DNA from: Haemaphysalis longicornis
Lineage: Eukaryota; Arthropoda; Arachnida; Ixodida; Ixodidae
DNA length: 64,000 nucleotides
NCBI GenBank assembly: GCA_013339765.2
Contig: CM023453.1
Location: 35,632,926-35,696,925 of the forward strand
Reading direction: 5' to 3'
Part shown: positions 27,501-36,539 of the stretch, one piece after another
Position numbering within the stretch: the stretch's first letter is position 1
Layout of the letters: each line of letters opens with the position of its first letter
Translations under genes and position numbers: made by a program
The notes under the pieces: generated by a model
The model's input: the letters and a program-made list of their open reading frames with translations, nothing else
What the model was told of the DNA's origin: nothing
Database searches by the model: none

Positions 27501-29218
27501 CTTTCAGAAGCACCTGCACTACTCTGATGGGGACTGGCTAGCGGAAGAATGCAAAATAGGAAATGCTGTTATGTGACAAAAGCAAAGCTCATGTAAAACC
27601 GAGACCAAGTTGGTCCCGCTGACATGCAGTAGTTTTTATGATCTGGCGATAGATCCGACAAGTTTTTGAATACGGAAGCAAAAATGCAACATATGTGGTC
27701 AGTGTGGCTGCACCACAAAATGTCGCCGACCAAGATGCAAGAACCTGGTGGAGTGCATTGACTAGGGCTTGCCATTTGACCACTGTGTACAGTGTTTTTG
27801 AAAAACCAGTGCAGTGTGTTGAAAACCAGTAGAGTAGTGCAGTGCAGTATAGTGCAGTGAAAAACCGGTGCAGTATGAAATATATGTGCAGTATTTGAAC
27901 CCCACAGAATGAGGTCCCCCACCCACTCTTTTCCCCATACGGAGATTGGGAAGCACTGCACAAAATCACTTGAAGGAAACGGAACACTCATGTCATTTGC
28001 AATTGAAATACCTTGAAACAACACACTATTGCCAGAAATCACTGCTTGACGTAGCTGAACCAACGCGGGGTAACTTCACTTCAGACCGATAGAAAAAGAA
28101 CGGAGGGTACGGCTTGCAAAGAGGTAGGCTTGTGAAGCTTGGGTGCGTGACCACCTTGCCCCTTTCCAGTTTCTCATCTTCCACGTGAAGGTTGTGTGCG
28201 CCAAATTGAAAAGACATGACAACGCCCTCTGGTAGCCTCGGAACAAATACATAAAGTGGTGCGTCCCTGCTTTCAGCTCCCAATGTTAACATACGCACAC
28301 ACTCTCCAGCTCCCTACACTTACAGATTACTCTAAATGCTTTTAAAAGAGGTCTCACAAGTACATGTCTCTTGAGCCCTAATGCTGCCTCTATATACAGA
28401 GAGGCTAATTTAGCCGTTACGAGTGACGGATCCAGGTGGCCGTCTTTACTAGGCGATTTTTATGACTACCTATTCGGCACTGAATACTTCTTGCATAACA
28501 AAGCAGAGCGCGGGAAGAGAATTAAGAAGCGTTAACTGCGGCCTACCAAGGCGCTGATCACATTCAGAGTAAATTATTAAGAAGTCTGACAAGAACTAAG
28601 GCCCCAGGCAGCGCTTGTTTCTACATTTCTTCTCGGATATCTCAGGTAACACTTTATTAGGCGCTCACGTAGACAAGTTAGCAGACACGTTGAGTTCAAA
28701 AAGAACCTGCCTTTCGCTCCATGGTCCGCGTCGGATTTAGGCAAATCTTGCGGCACTTGCTTCGGCTCCTCCTTCAGTTCTGGGTGGACCACTGAAAAGA
28801 ACATGGCCCGTGTGGTAACCCGTCCGAAATGAGTTCACGTTGCATCTTTGTCACGACAATGGATGCGTGACAATCGAGTGCGCGAGTGTCGCTCGCGCCT
28901 CACAGGAAGCGCGTTGCGACGCGAAAAAATTGAGGGCTGAGGGAGGTAGCGTCCCGGTGGCGACGCTGCCACAACTGTAGTCCGAGTTGTAGCTTTACTC
29001 ATTCCGCAAACGAGCGAATGCTTCGGACTTGGCAAAGTGACACCCCGTTCTCCACTGACGTGCGTCACACGCCGGCGCCGCAGAAAGAAATCGGAAGAGC
29101 CTAACGCTTTGGCACCCAGCAGATTGTTAACTGTGACTTTCCAACGACAAACGAGTGGCTCTGAAGCACGGTACTGAAAAATAAGGCACTTGCCTGTGCT
29201 ATTTCCACTGCGGTTCAT
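9377..29218 (-). CDS. sds22: Protein phosphatase 1 regulatory subunit 7 (sds22), 13 coding exons
   Basis: sds22/PPP1R7 binds the PP1 catalytic subunit through a curved leucine-rich-repeat (LRR) surface and controls PP1 maturation and mitotic phosphatase activity. The exons read, from the 5' end: 29194-29218, 28711-28791, 27131-27208, 23309-23401, 23173-23190, 22415-22482, 21636-21701, 20057-20187, 17570-17732, 16276-16392, 12591-12695, 11497-11583 and 9377-9559. They sum to 1215 nt (404 residues plus stop) with every phase matching. Residues 1-120 are acidic, Pro-rich and presumably disordered. From about residue 121 there are about ten 22-residue SDS22-type LRRs, for example LKEIEFYDNQITKIENL and LKKLFLVNNRITKIENL. 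An LRR cap (KDPMYRRKIM...TQIDAT) closes the protein, as in animal sds22. The start was chosen because it is the only nearby ATG that joins exon 2 in phase; the N-terminus is the least certain part. Confidence 0.93.
10655..11316. mobile_element. TTAA-flanked MITE in sds22 intron 11-12 region
   Basis: Two TTAA copies (10655-10658, 11313-11316) bound 654 bp. The ends are inverted repeats starting AGGGGCCATGAAGACAAAAT and extending about 35 bp with few mismatches. TTAA duplication is the piggyBac hallmark. There is no transposase frame, so it is non-autonomous. It lies in the intron between sds22 exons 13 and 12. Confidence 0.8.
11497..11583 (-). CDS. sds22: sds22 exon 12
   Basis: One LRR (LETLDLASNRVKRLANL...EEFW) bounded by a CCGCAG acceptor and a GTATGG donor; phase 0 at both ends. 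Confidence 0.92.
11962..12355. mobile_element. Inverted-repeat element with internal tRNA-like module
   Basis: Arms 11962-12000 and about 12316-12355 are inverted copies sharing GGGTGCTCTGTGCAGCGAAG. Between them lies GGGTTCGAGCCCC, a perfect-looking Pol III B box at about 12115, then a CTAGG plus poly-T tract. Beyond the arms, a 9-bp block is itself inverted between the two sides. No coding frame. It lies in the intron between sds22 exons 12 and 11. Confidence 0.55.
12591..12695 (-). CDS. sds22: sds22 exon 11
   Basis: Encodes SNRIVKLEGLQQ to YMSHNGIEQIENLENN, one and a half LRRs. Acceptor CCATGCAG, donor GTGAGT. Confidence 0.93.
12955..13202 (-). mobile_element. tRNA-derived SINE (Ruka-like), full length
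   Basis: Direct repeats AAGCAAATA (12946-12954, 13203-13211) flank it. The minus strand starts with a degenerate tRNA head (GGTGGCTCGGTGGCTAAG-type A box) and B-box region, followed by the conserved body and an ATTGATTGA-type tail. It is the most diverged of the four copies here. Confidence 0.8.
14080..14922. mobile_element. Candidate hAT-like element
   Basis: The left end reads GCAGGGCTCGTACGGG and the right end, inverted, reads CAAGGTTCGCACAGG. Both are followed inward by clusters of TTCAAGG/AAGGACTTTC repeats. The terminus style resembles hAT elements, but I could not find a clean 8-bp duplication. Confidence 0.35.
16276..16392 (-). CDS. sds22: sds22 exon 10
   Basis: Encodes AIENLHTLVNLKSLFLGKNR to LELLSIQ. 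Acceptor CTTGCAG, donor GTACAC; phase 0. Confidence 0.93.
17160..17395. repeat. GA repeat and A-homopolymers
   Basis: A (GA)n run at about 17155-17175 is followed by poly-A tracts near 17180-17200, 17312-17333 and 17375-17389. It is intronic, with no further feature. Confidence 0.7.
17570..17732 (-). CDS. sds22: sds22 exon 9
   Basis: The longest LRR exon: ILDISFNRLTRIENLDK, LKKLFLVNNRITKIENL, LEMLELGANRIK. The first base completes a Gln codon from exon 8. The GTGCTG donor is weaker than the others. Confidence 0.94.
17889..19036. mobile_element. TTAA-flanked MITE
   Basis: TTAA copies at 17889-17892 and 19033-19036 enclose 1140 bp. The inverted ends start AGGGACACTGAAGG and CGGGCACTGAAGG. It is piggyBac-type by target site and has no transposase frame. 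Different ends from the 10.66-kb element make it a separate family. Confidence 0.7.
20057..20187 (-). CDS. sds22: sds22 exon 8
   Basis: Encodes VLVFRNNLIKKIENV, LKEIEFYDNQITKIENL and part of the next repeat. It ends two bases into a codon at a CA/GTGAGT donor. Confidence 0.94.
20427..21501. mobile_element. TA-flanked element with ~27-bp inverted ends
   Basis: The ends CCGCATTTACTCGCGTAATG and, inverted, CCGTATTTACTCGCGTAATG are flanked by TA (20427-20428, 21500-21501). The interior is 1071 bp and lacks a transposase frame. It fits a Tc1/mariner-type or related non-autonomous element in sds22 intron 7. A GAACACAAAAC simple repeat lies at 20700-20790. Confidence 0.75.
21636..21701 (-). CDS. 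sds22: sds22 exon 7
   Basis: Encodes the first LRR, EVDFNHSRIGRVANLEGL. Donor GTAAGT, acceptor CCCTAG; phase 0. Confidence 0.93.
22415..22482 (-). CDS. sds22: sds22 exon 6
   Basis: Encodes QPKPKGPEVNEISLEDIELD, the acidic linker just before the LRRs. Acceptor TTTTTTCAG, donor GTGAGT. Confidence 0.88.
22536..23118. mobile_element. TA-flanked MITE, Tigger/pogo-like ends
   Basis: The ends AGGTCAAACCTCGTTAATA and, inverted, CAGTCAAACCCCTTTAATA are flanked by TA on both sides. The interior is about 580 bp with no transposase. It lies between sds22 exons 6 and 5. Confidence 0.65.
23173..23190 (-). CDS. sds22: sds22 exon 5 (18-nt microexon)
   Basis: Flanked by GCTTGCAG and GTAAAA. It encodes NTEQK plus split codons that join exon 4 (…PPTG) to exon 6 (DQPK…) in phase. 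Skipping it keeps the frame (18 is a multiple of 3), so it may be an optional exon in the disordered N-terminal region. Confidence 0.7.
23309..23401 (-). CDS. sds22: sds22 exon 4
   Basis: Encodes VKTEGNPPLRPPGENVDGD to HAIFAPPTG, a low-complexity N-terminal segment. Acceptor GGCTGCAG, donor GTATGA. Phases fit both neighbours. Confidence 0.85.
23604..24409. mobile_element. MITE with CAGTTAAACCTGGAT ends
   Basis: Left CAGTTAAACCTGGATATAAC and right, inverted, CACTTAAACCTGGATGTAAC. Further 'ttacatccaggtt' units sit inside at about 23650-23680 and 24265, so ends are internally repeated or two copies are nested. The style is Tigger/pogo-like. TA is present only on the right. Confidence 0.6.
25207..25444 (-). 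mobile_element. tRNA-derived SINE (Ruka-like), best copy
   Basis: The minus strand opens with TGGCTCAGTGG (perfect A box) and GGTTCGATTCC (perfect B box). The conserved body follows, then an ATTGATTGATT tail. Imperfect 16-bp duplications flank it (25191-25206, 25445-25460, two mismatches). Tick SINEs derived from tRNA are known as Ruka; the family name is inferred. Confidence 0.88.
25450..27130. other. sds22 intron 3 continuation, no gene
   Basis: A lone transposon-end-like string, GTACTGTATTTACACG, occurs at about 25615, with no partner found. The rest of this intron (between exons 4 and 3) shows no protein-like frame. Confidence 0.4.
27131..27208 (-). CDS. sds22: sds22 exon 3
   Basis: Encodes PLGAEDKGAPGAAVPPQANV and PAGNN. 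Acceptor CTCCACAG, donor GTACGT. Phase 1 at the end matches exon 4. Confidence 0.8.
27770..27900. repeat. Degenerate GTGCAGT-rich minisatellite
   Basis: Multiple imperfect GTGCAGT and AAAACCAGTG units, in sds22 intron 2. No coding frame. Confidence 0.4.
28711..28791 (-). CDS. sds22: sds22 exon 2
   Basis: Encodes VHPELKEEPKQVPQDLPKSD to DHGAK, charged and disordered. Acceptor TTTTCAG. The phase needed by exon 3 requires a GC donor (AAAG/GCAGGT); the nearby CAG/GTTCTT alternative breaks the frame. Confidence 0.75.
29194..29218 (-). CDS. sds22: sds22 exon 1 (start codon)
   Basis: Encodes MNRSGNST plus one base, ending at ACAG/GCAAGT, the consensus for a GC-AG intron. This is the most plausible in-phase start, but transcript data could place the start in another upstream exon. 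Confidence 0.6.
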
Positions 29219-30180
29219 CTTTGGAAAGTGGCACCCCCCGACGAGCGACTCCCGACCCTTGCGGCCCCTGGTGATCATTTCGTCCCTGCGCAGTTATTGC
29301 AGTTTTTTTGCTGATCATTCCGTAAACATTCCATACGCAGTAACTGGTCGCATCCACAGAATGGAGAGAATTTTAAAATTTCTTTGGAATGAAATATTTT
29401 GTTTAAGACTGTCAGCTCATGGTATCTTACAATACAACAACCGACAACAACAAAAGAAAAACCGAAATTTATGCGCCACACGACACCTAATTTCGTTTTT
29501 CAAGCGTTATTTCTGCGCTGCCTGTGGTGAGCACTCGCCACAATGCGCCAGGGACGTCCTCGGTCTGCCCCTGGTCATCCTCCCTATCCTGTGGCGCTTT
29601 CACGTGGGAGCCCCTCAACGCCCTCAACAGCATCCCGCCCGAGGCATTGGTTAATCAATGACCTCTAGGAGTAATTAACCCTATCTGGGAGCATGGGTGT
29701 GTATCACAACACTCCAGAGTTCTTCTGCAGGTCGTTTTGTGGCATCACGTACCCCTTCAATAAAAAAAAAAATTGAAAAGGAAAAAATAAACTTGGTTGT
29801 TATATTGAAATCCATTTTTTGGTTAAGCGAGGCTGTGGAACAACCTTAATACAGACACTCATCCACCACCTCACCATCGACAAGCCTTTCTAGGCCACGC
29901 CTATTTGCAAATTGATTCAACTCGTCAGCAATCGTGTAAGCCATTAGAATATTTTTAACCGTATTTGCATCCCAAACACCCCAATGTTGGCCACATATGA
30001 TAACCTCTGATCTGGCTTTGCAACTGGGTCATTAACCGCCCCCACTACATACACAGTACCCGAGGTTTTTTTTATGGCGGTTGAGCTCTGAACGGCCTTT
30101 TACGTTAACCAGCAGGTCATCCAAGACGATCTCGCACATGCTCCCCAAGTGCCCACTTATTAAACTGGATCAGGGGCTTT
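29219..30180. other. 5' flank of sds22
   Basis: The sds22 promoter should lie at the start of this stretch. No TATA-like element is convincing. The remainder shows no supported feature. Confidence 0.3.
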
Positions 30181-30189
30181 CCACAAAAA

Positions 30190-30895
30190 GTCAGACTATA
30201 TGCAACTTGCTACCTTGAATGTGGAGTTTCTTGAGGCTTTATTTGGGGTCCTCTGCTATTCAAGCTGACCATGACCAAAATATCGTGACAACTTGAAATG
30301 AAATTGTCTGTCATCCTCTTCGCTATATACGCAAACAATACCACGATCTGTTTGGATACTAGCAATTTTTATTCCGTTGAGGTTCAGATTGTTGAGCTAC
30401 AAGCCATGGCAAATAGCCTTAAGCTCACTTTGGCTAGGCTAGGACTTGAACTCACCCCTGAAAAAAAACCAAGCTCCCAACAGTATATGACAATAAGCCA
30501 CGCCCACACCAAGGAATTCAAGTCAACATTGTCAATCACTATGGTGGAGCTGCATAATAATCATGCAGCATCTCAGAAAGCCGTTGTGACAATGGCCAAA
30601 GCCGTCACTGTGAGAGCCCTCACTTGCAGCCTAACGACCCATGACCTCAACAAAACCCATACTCGAGCCATCCAGGTGCTGCATTGTGTGACACTCCATA
30701 ATCTCTCTCTAACCCACACACGGACACACAAACAGCCCAAGTGGCAACTTGAAAATGAAGAAAACGTGCACATTGCAGAGTCTACCTCTTCAAAAGTGCA
30801 AGTTCAATTGCTGTTATTGAAAATTTTATGCACGGTCACAAAAAGACACGAAATGACCACATTAGTGCCATTATTGTCATCATAATTCTTTATGA
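30190..30895 (+). pseudogene. Decayed non-LTR reverse transcriptase fragment
   Basis: A preceding in-frame remnant (about 30215-30300) keeps GPLLFKLTMTKIS, typical of the RT block before the catalytic motif. The downstream frame has FAIYANN where active enzymes have YADD, then VQIVELQAMANSLKLTLARL and a Pro-Glu-Lys motif. Stops and the Asp-to-Asn changes show that it is dead. Probably Jockey/I-like; the clade is not certain. Confidence 0.65.
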
Positions 30896-30899
30896 ATAA

Positions 30900-31669
30900 T
30901 ACTAACCAAACAGGATCTGCTTGTGTGGATATGTGCCAGGAAAAACACTGCCTTGGTCTTTTTCATCTGTGCAGGACTCCCAGACGGAAATGCACGGGGC
31001 TGTGTCCTTCTGCTTCTTAGCAATGACCATCCCCATAACAAAGCATCAATGTTGACTAAACCATCGCAGCTGAAAGATAGTAAGCTGCCCAGGTTGCTTG
31101 AATGCATACATGATATTTGAAAAATCTCAGAGCCAAAAGCTGCATGCTTGCATGCTTGCATGGGCCACTTGTGGCTAAGTGGGGTTTTACAGTACTAATG
31201 ACAGGTTCATTACACTTTCCAATTAGTGGCTGCTCTTTTAATAAATGTTTCTAAGACACAATAAACCCAGATTAAATTGGTCAATGTTGTAAGAAAATTG
31301 CAGATATAGGTTGCAAGTGTACACATGGCCAGAAAATCTCTTACTGCACAGTAACCAGCATTTTTTAATAACGGACAATACATACTGGGCTTGAAACACT
31401 CTGAAGTCCGAAGAAAGGCTCGCTGGCTATCTTAGAGCTCAGCAGATGGCTTCACTCTAAGCAATATCACGTTTGTTGGAAACAATGAACGACTTAACGA
31501 TCTAGAAAGCTTTTAATGTAATATGCGCTTTTGATTAAACTAAATGTGCTTAAAATCCGTACTCTTTGCCACTTTCTGTGAACACGCAAAAACCACGTGC
31601 CACTATTAGAAAAGTGTTCCTTGCAATGTGCTGCACTTGTGTGCAAGGTGAGGAACATTGAACCGCAAG
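30900..31669. other. Downstream of MUL1, likely 3' UTR
   Basis: AT-rich, without a gene-like frame. It should contain the MUL1 3' UTR on the minus strand. A small CATGCTTG repeat lies at 31143-31165. Confidence 0.35.
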
Positions 31670-32384
31670 TCATGGCAAAAACGCGGCGACGCTCCTTTTG
31701 ATCGGAGACCTGCACATCGGACAGTTGCCACTGACCATCTCCGAGCAGTCCGTACAGAGGCAGACATGGCCACACTCGAGGATCATCACTTCTACGGGAT
31801 TGGTGCGGCAGATGACGCAGCACGGATGGTCCGACGTCGTATCCCGGTTCAGCTTTCGGCGCTGCATTTTCGCCTCTTCCCGACGCATCGAGTCCTTCCT
31901 CTGCTGGGCGCGCGCCTGCCTTGTTTTCCACCAGGAGAACAGCAGGTAGAAGGACAGGCCCACGGCGGTGCAGCCAAGCACTAGGCAGGTGACACGCAGC
32001 ACTCCGAGTTCGGAACGCAGCTTCGACACGAGCGCCGGGTGGCTGAGCTGGGTGAGGTAGTAGCAGACGCCGTCGGTGGGTGGGATCAGCTTGACTGAGC
32101 CATCTGCTGCGACGGAAAGCGAGCCAAAGGCAGTCAAGACGGAGCCTTCTTCAAGAAGAAATTCCTGTTCTTCGATGCCTTTCGTCTGCTCGCCTCGTAG
32201 CCAGCCAAAGAAGACGCCACTTAAGCCGTCACGATTGGGAATAAAGTTTTCGTAGACGCATTTCAAAGGAACGTTTTCACACTCCAGCGGGTCCAACACC
32301 TCGACCATTGCGCTGCTGTGGCGTGATGCCAGGGCAAAGGGGACATAGTTGAGGATTCGCTGTATCTCCCGCTGAGTCTGTGAC
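31670..32384 (-). CDS. MUL1: MUL1 exon 3 (BAM domain, TM2, RING)
   Basis: Acceptor CCCCAAG. The first base completes a Trp codon split with exon 2. It reads QRILNYVPFALASRH through to the RING and a short VAAFLP end. Confidence 0.95.
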
Positions 32385-35278
32385 CTTGGGGAAAAAAAAA
32401 AAAGAAAGTAAGGAAAACAGTTTTACGCTTTTTTCTAACAATTTTTTTGCACAAAAAGGACTCACTCGAACACCAATAAAGGACAGCTTAAGCTTCTATT
32501 TCACTTTGTTTTTTTGGTGCTCAAAACTGCGAATGAATGCATTGTGTTTAATACAGATTCACTTTTTTTTTAACAAAAAAGGAGGGCATTTTTCAGTGTT
32601 GCTAATACAGCAAATCCGTTTTGCTTCATTATTTTATAGGATGTTTTTAAAAATGTGATTGAAACTACAGAACATAGGACAACGAAAACAACACAGGCAG
32701 CACTAAGGGTGAAATTCTGCAACTGATCCTTCATTCTTTCTGTTCAAACACCAGCAGAACACTGACAACAAATAAGCACATTCTCACTGCAACCTGTGTA
32801 ATCCATTATTCAATTCTTTTGTGGCAGTCCAGAACTGCCGTGTACCTGTAGCGAGCAGCAGGAAAGAAAACACCACGCATCGTTTGCAGCCACCGCACCA
32901 ACTACTGCAATGACATCACGCTGGTTCGCAATGGGTTGTCCTGCTAGCCAAGCCTACCAAAGTTTAATTTTAACCATATCAAGTTTAATGTCAACTTATC
33001 AACTCAACTTATCAACTTAATGTCAACTTATCGTTTGTTTATGCACAGGTCGTATAGGTTAAGCATTCTAGAAGTCCGTTTAAGCCAGTCCGACAAGCTT
33101 GCCAGTTTGTCATTGTAGATGACACTAGGGAAAATCAGCAGGGAGGAGGATAGTGCAAGAAAACGGCCCTTGCTAATGCACTTTTTTTGTGTGTGTGCAT
33201 TGGCCAACGAAACTTTAAAGGGACCCTGCAGCACTTACCATCAACTACTCGGAATGTATTTTGGGCTAAGTCTCTTGTCCCAGTAATCTCCTCCCGCAAG
33301 AATTGAGACAATCGGTTCACTATCACCGAAATTACGTGCGATGAGAAATCGTGCATAAATGTTCCCTCTCAACTCGACCGCGGACAACGCGACAAAAGCT
33401 GTGCGCTCTCTCCCGGAAAAGGAGGCCGAGCTCGCGGTGTTCTCTTCGGTGGCCTTCGATATATCGCAGGCCTGGGAGTTTTCTCCTTTTCTCAGCAACG
33501 TGAAGGGGTTTATTTCCGGTCTGGTGCCATAAAAAAGCAGGCATGGCTGCCTGCTTGCAAGCACGTGCTCAGGCTGGTAAGGCGTTTTTGAAGCAATAAA
33601 TGTTTGTTGTCAAGTGGTATCGTTGAAAGGGGAGTATTGAGTTCCTCACTCAAACTTTGCGTGCACTTAAAACACAAAGGAACGCCAAAACTGTGCATAC
33701 AGGTTCAGGCGTAGAAGAGGTTGGTACACAGCGCCAATGACGGCAGATCGTCACAGGAAACGCGAAAAATAAGCCGTGAAGTTTACCAGCGACAGCCAAT
33801 AGGACAGCCATGGCCGCAATGACGTCGTTTAGCCCATGCCAGTGGCGCATAATGAGAAAATTTGAAGAGAGCGCGATTGGATTTTCCGTGTCTTTCACAA
33901 AAATTTGCACGCTCACCGCTTCACGTGCACGTGTAATATTTGGCTCAGGTATTCCTGGCAGTGTAATCTAAATATTGTGCAGATTTACTTGCACTGCTCA
34001 AAGAGTGTTGCAGGGTCCCTTTAAACATGATTCCTGCACTCTCGACTTCAATATGGTAAAGCAGTACTCATTCCAGTGTCCCTTTCTTCAGACACTACAC
34101 TACAGACAGCACGTCTGTTTCCTGTAGAGTGAGTGAACTCTGAATGACAGCATCAAGTACTTGTAATACCTGTTCCGTACTCTGCTCAGTTTCTTGCTTA
34201 CAAGACTTTGCCTTTGCTGCAGTTTGCCAACCAATGCCTTCTCAGTGGCTGTAATTGTCTGCCCCTTACGGTTGCCTTAGCAAGATAGTATGTTCATGAC
34301 TTTTTTGGGGGTAAAAAAAAAGCAAAGCGAATAACAGAGACAACGTGGAAGGGCCAGTACTCTCAGGAACTCAATGGAGCCCCGAATAAGCATGACGTAC
34401 CCCACAACGTGCATTATGCTCACCAGAATCTCGACACAGGGCTCCACTGGATCTTGTGCTCTGTGAGGCAGCATTCCTGGATGACAGCTTTGGCGCCACG
34501 CAAGTGCCTGCTCTTGAGTGTGTCACCGAGCGCCTGGACGTGGCCTCTGATCACAGCATGCACAGCAGTGCCGTTGGGATACTCTTCTTGTAGCTTGGCC
34601 GCCAGGCGACCGTCAATGTCAAACTGACGAGCTGTCTGTGGAGACATAAGCAAAGCATATGCATATAAAGCTGTAGCACTCCTAGAGCTCACAAGCACCC
34701 CCACCATTCACCTCCTACCTAGGTACGGTAGGAGAGTATAAAAACATATTAGAACAACACAGTTTGGAAGATCTGAAGCCCTCAAATACACTGTCTATTC
34801 AATGCCAAGCGAAAGTTCAACTGCAGAACCGCATTATTGGCTATGAACTTGCGCGCCCACAACTTGAAGACCGTGAATTGACAGGCAAGAAAGAACAAGT
34901 TGTAGCATGTCACACGTTCGTCGCTGCACAAAATAATGCTGCGAAGCTGATGAATTCGCGGTTTCAGTCAAAACTCTACACCAGGAATGGTCCGCAACAA
35001 ACACAACTTCCTTCTTGCCGTACCAGCGAACAAGTTTACAGGGCGGCATTTCCTGGTCGGCAGGGCACACACACGAGTCGCTGGAGAGGCATCCCTAGGT
35101 ATCTGCACAGGCATTCTACACTCCTACAAAAGCAACACGTGAAATTCCTCACCTGCACCGCCTCGAAATTCGTTACTTTGGATCGGTACACCTTGTAGAT
35201 GGCACTGAAGGTAACAAGGTTGATGCCCAAGCAGACATTTTCCAAAGTCAAGTACTGCGTCAGCCAGTCGAGGGCCAT
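31670..35278 (-). CDS. MUL1: Mitochondrial E3 ubiquitin/SUMO ligase MUL1 (MAPL), 3 coding exons
   Basis: MUL1 sits in the mitochondrial outer membrane and attaches ubiquitin or SUMO to regulators of fission, mitophagy and immune signalling. Exons 35153-35278, 34424-34635 and 31670-32384 sum to 1053 nt (350 residues plus stop), close to the vertebrate length of about 352. The first membrane segment is near residues 14-31 (NVCLGINLVTFSAIYKVY). The middle holds the intermembrane-space BAM domain (GVFFGWLRGEQTKGIEEQEF). A second helix (VTCLVLGCTAVGLSFYLLF) precedes a basic Arg/Lys-rich stretch and a C-terminal C3HC4 RING. The RING reads CVIC, then CGHVCLCTDC, then CPMC, so all zinc ligands are present. 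The start ATG gives the family-typical short N-terminus. All splice phases agree. Confidence 0.94.
33215..34024. mobile_element. TTAA-flanked MITE in MUL1 intron 2
   Basis: TTAA at 33215-33218 and 34021-34024 bounds 802 bp. The inverted ends are AGGGACCCTGCAGCACTT and AGGGACCCTGCAACACTC. It is piggyBac-type by target site, with no transposase. Confidence 0.82.
34424..34635 (-). CDS. MUL1: MUL1 exon 2
   Basis: Encodes TARQFDIDGRLAAKLQEE, YPNGTAVHAVIRGHVQAL and the conserved CLTEHKIQWSP segment. Acceptor TCTCCACAG, donor GTGAGC. Confidence 0.93.
35153..35278 (-). CDS. MUL1: MUL1 exon 1
   Basis: Starts MALDWLTQYLTLENVCLG, includes the first membrane segment and ends EAVQ at a GTGAGG donor. The upstream frame is open, but the residues are not family-like. 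Confidence 0.9.
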
Positions 35279-35501
35279 GTCGCAGCCGCGTAAATAGATC
35301 CACCGGTTTAATAACGATAGTCTAACCTCGTCATGACCGCAGAATGGGAGAGCATGGGGAGAAGCGCCAAGCGAGCCAACCGATTCAACATAAACAAGCA
35401 AAATGTTTCGTCTACGGCTACGGATGCGGATTCGGGGCTATTTCATAGTAATTTTGAACGAGCGGGAACTACAAACATGACAACCTACATGTTTTTGTAA
35501 A

Positions 35502-35617
35502 GATATCGAAAAAACTTCAAAGCGCACAAATAGACGGGGACAAAGAGGGGACACGCGCTTGTGTGTCCCTCCTCTTTGTCCCCGTCTATTTGTGCGCTTT
35601 GAAGTTTTTTCGATATC
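35502..35617. repeat. Near-perfect ~53-bp snap-back hairpin
   Basis: The left arm starts GATATCGAAAAAACTTCAAA and the right arm is its reverse complement, ending in TTTCGATATC. Only a 2-nt indel separates the arms, with an 8-12 nt loop. It is followed by the dispersed 'gcaccagctagcccaa' motif also seen near 600. Confidence 0.9.
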
Positions 35618-36317
35618 ATGCACCAGCTAGCCCAACTTGCGGTATTGCTTTTGTAAAGAACCTAAAGACTACGACTTGATTTCGACGAGAGCAACAAAGC
35701 GCTGCTATGGCCCATTAGTTTTTCTTTCATTAACATATCAGTTAAGATCATAAAAGCGTGAGGGTTCCGGCTAGTTAAAATCAGCTGGTTGAGCCGTCAC
35801 CTGTACTTGGTCACGTTATGCTGGCTAGTTCGGTGACATCTCGGCAACTGTAGTATAGAGGCTCTAACTGTAGGTTGTTTTTGTTGTTGTTATTAATGAC
35901 GGGAAGGCCATGTGGTCGCTCGTATCGTTTTCTCAAGGATCGGCTGCGTGCGCAAAATTTAATGTTCATTGAAAAGCCATGTAGTCCATGGCGGAATGAT
36001 GCGTATAGGGACTAGCGCAGAATAAAGGCAGCGGGTAAAAATTGTTCCATAATCAGTTGAAAATTTTAAAGCTTTTCGTGATGTGCTTAGACGCACTGTG
36101 GTTGCATGGGAAAATAGAGTATAACTCTAGTCGGAGGCAGCTTGTTTCCTCTCCCAGACATGTAACAAACGTGCACTTTTCCCCCCTTGCCTTTTAAAAA
36201 AAAATAATAAGCGAAAGCTCGGCAAACGTTGGTTTCTAATGAACCGTGAACGATTGGTTCTCGGCATGCACGCACGGTTTCCCATCGCCTTCGGTAAAGC
36301 TAGACGAAGGGACGAAG

Positions 36318-36482
36318 TTGATTGTGAAGTTTAACGCGCCGACGCGCGCCGTTTGGAGGGCTCCGGATTAATTTTGACCACCTGGGTATTTTAAAGCTGA
36401 AATCTCGAACACATGGGCGTTTTCGCTTTTCACCTCCATTAGAAAAGCGGCCGCTGCGGCCGGGAGACGAACCCGCATCACG
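36318..36482 (-). mobile_element. SINE (Ruka-like), truncated
   Basis: Shares the conserved body (GGGCTCCGGATTAATTTTGA) and the start of the B-box region with the other copies. It lacks the tRNA A box and is interrupted by a poly-G run at 36482-36506. No flanking duplication was recognised. Confidence 0.75.
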
Positions 36483-36539
36483 GGGGGAAGGGGGGGGGGG
36501 GGGGTGAAGTGCTGCACTGTGTTTTCGATGCTTCATTAG

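Noticed and set aside
30298..30885. 195-codon frame as an intact gene
   Set aside because: It is the remnant of a reverse transcriptase with a mutated catalytic motif and an upstream frame with stops.
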